NCBI RefSeq assembly: GCF_001050035.1
Contig: NZ_CVTA01000001.1
Span: 152,409 to 216,408, forward strand
Source of the DNA: Mycolicibacterium komanii
Lineage (GTDB): Bacteria > Actinomycetota > Actinomycetes > Mycobacteriales > Mycobacteriaceae
Direction: 5' to 3'
Length of the DNA: 64,000 nt
Notes under the pieces: model-generated
Told to the model about the DNA's origin: nothing
Seen by the model: the letters and a program-made list of their open reading frames with translations, nothing else
Database searches by the model: none
Shown: one piece after another, positions 63,716 through 64,000 of the stretch
Layout: the number at the start of each line of letters is the position of its first letter
Position numbering within the stretch: position 1 is the stretch's first letter
Translations under genes and position numbers: made by a program

Positions 63716-64000
63716 TCAGCCGGTGTTGCGGTGGTCGGCTTGCTGGTCGGGGTCGGGGCCCTCGCGGGTGTCGCCGGGTTTGTCCTCGGGGTCGGGACAG
63801 TCAGCTTCGTCGTCATCGGTGTTGTCGTCGGTGTTTTCTTCGGTGTTGTCGTCGATGAGGTAGCGGTTTGGGTGGTGGTAGTTGTTGGTGCGGGCTTGGC
63901 CGGTGTCGAGTTGGGGTGGGGGTCGCCATTGGGTGCGCCCGTCTTTGCGGTTACGGGTGCGCCAGCCGCCGGGGGTGACGCGGCGGTTGTCGGGCCCGCA
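63716..64000 (-). CDS. DUF222/HNH endonuclease family protein, C-terminal end only
   Basis: 94 codons enter from the right edge of the window and reach a TGA at 63716. The sequence CGPDNRRVTPGGWRTRNR, RPPPQLDTGQARTNNYHHPN is clearly the same family as the broken gene at 9636, whose matching part reads CGPHNRSVNGDGGW and LPPPDLDTGQARVNYHH. The tail is rich in Asp, Glu, Asn and Pro. The catalytic HNH core lies outside the window. REP13E12-type genes occur in several copies per mycobacterial genome. Confidence 0.88.
   Translation of the reverse strand, partial: CGPDNRRVTPGGWRTRNRKDGRTQWRPPPQLDTGQARTNNYHHPNRYLIDDNTEENTDDNTDDDEADCPDPEDKPGDTREGPDPDQQADHRNTG

Overview
The window is a 64-kb piece of a high-GC actinobacterial chromosome, almost certainly a Mycobacterium of the fast-growing or environmental kind (Mycolicibacterium type). 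The evidence is a mycobactin side-chain cluster in mbtK/mbtL/mbtM/mbtN order with IdeR-type iron boxes, the pgm-crcB-crcB-DUF190 block known from M. tuberculosis, two MMPL transporters, F420-type enzymes, a mycofactocin-type SDR, SigF-type promoters and two DUF222/HNH (REP13E12-like) genes, one with a SOS box. There is no phage, IS element or CRISPR array.

Layout. 1-5.2 kb: a P450 (cut by the window edge) with a TetR regulator, a type II NADH dehydrogenase-like flavoprotein, a YdeI-like protein and an acyl-CoA synthetase. 5.3-9.6 kb: a compact cluster that looks like a low-oxygen/nitric-oxide response unit: cytochrome oxidase subunit I, FdxA-type ferredoxin, a winged-helix regulator with three C-terminal Cys, a cupin, an unknown protein and a group III truncated haemoglobin. 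The same 23-bp inverted repeat stands before the oxidase gene and before the ferredoxin gene. 9.6-12.1 kb: a DUF222/HNH gene broken by an in-frame stop, a Ddn-like protein and tRNA-Ala(GGC). 12.1-16.9 kb: an MFS transporter, phosphoglucomutase, two fluoride-channel subunits and a DUF190 protein. 16.9-20.7 kb: the iron-regulated mbt-2 genes. 20.7-25 kb: an Ntn-hydrolase with proteasome active-site residues, DUF488, a TetR/SRPBCC pair and a membrane protein. 23.8-28.8 kb: a five-gene oxygenase operon with a divergent LysR regulator.

28.9-45.7 kb is rich in signalling: an MMPL transporter, a Crp paralogue, a small membrane protein and an orphan SigF-like sigma factor (each with a SigF-like promoter or a weaker match), then further on a 1387-residue protein joining histidine kinase, receiver, SpoIIE phosphatase and RsbW anti-sigma domains, flanked by two STAS proteins and followed by a PAS-ANTAR protein. 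45.7-51.1 kb has an MmpL4/5-type exporter divergent from an exported Gly-Glu / Gly-Ser-Thr repeat protein whose promoter carries an IdeR-type iron box. 51.2-63.2 kb is a catabolic region: D-aminoacylase-like amidohydrolase, a second Rieske oxygenase, a DUF35/thiolase-like pair, a double acyl-CoA dehydrogenase, an epimerase-like protein, an alpha/beta hydrolase and two SDRs, controlled by at least two TetR regulators with visible palindromic operators. The window ends inside a second DUF222/HNH gene.

The strongest leads are the Fe-S/NO-type regulon at 5.3-9.6 kb, the iron-box-controlled acidic repeat protein at 49.3 kb and the all-in-one partner-switching kinase at 40-45 kb. Functions rest on motif recognition and on remembered family members; no search was run.
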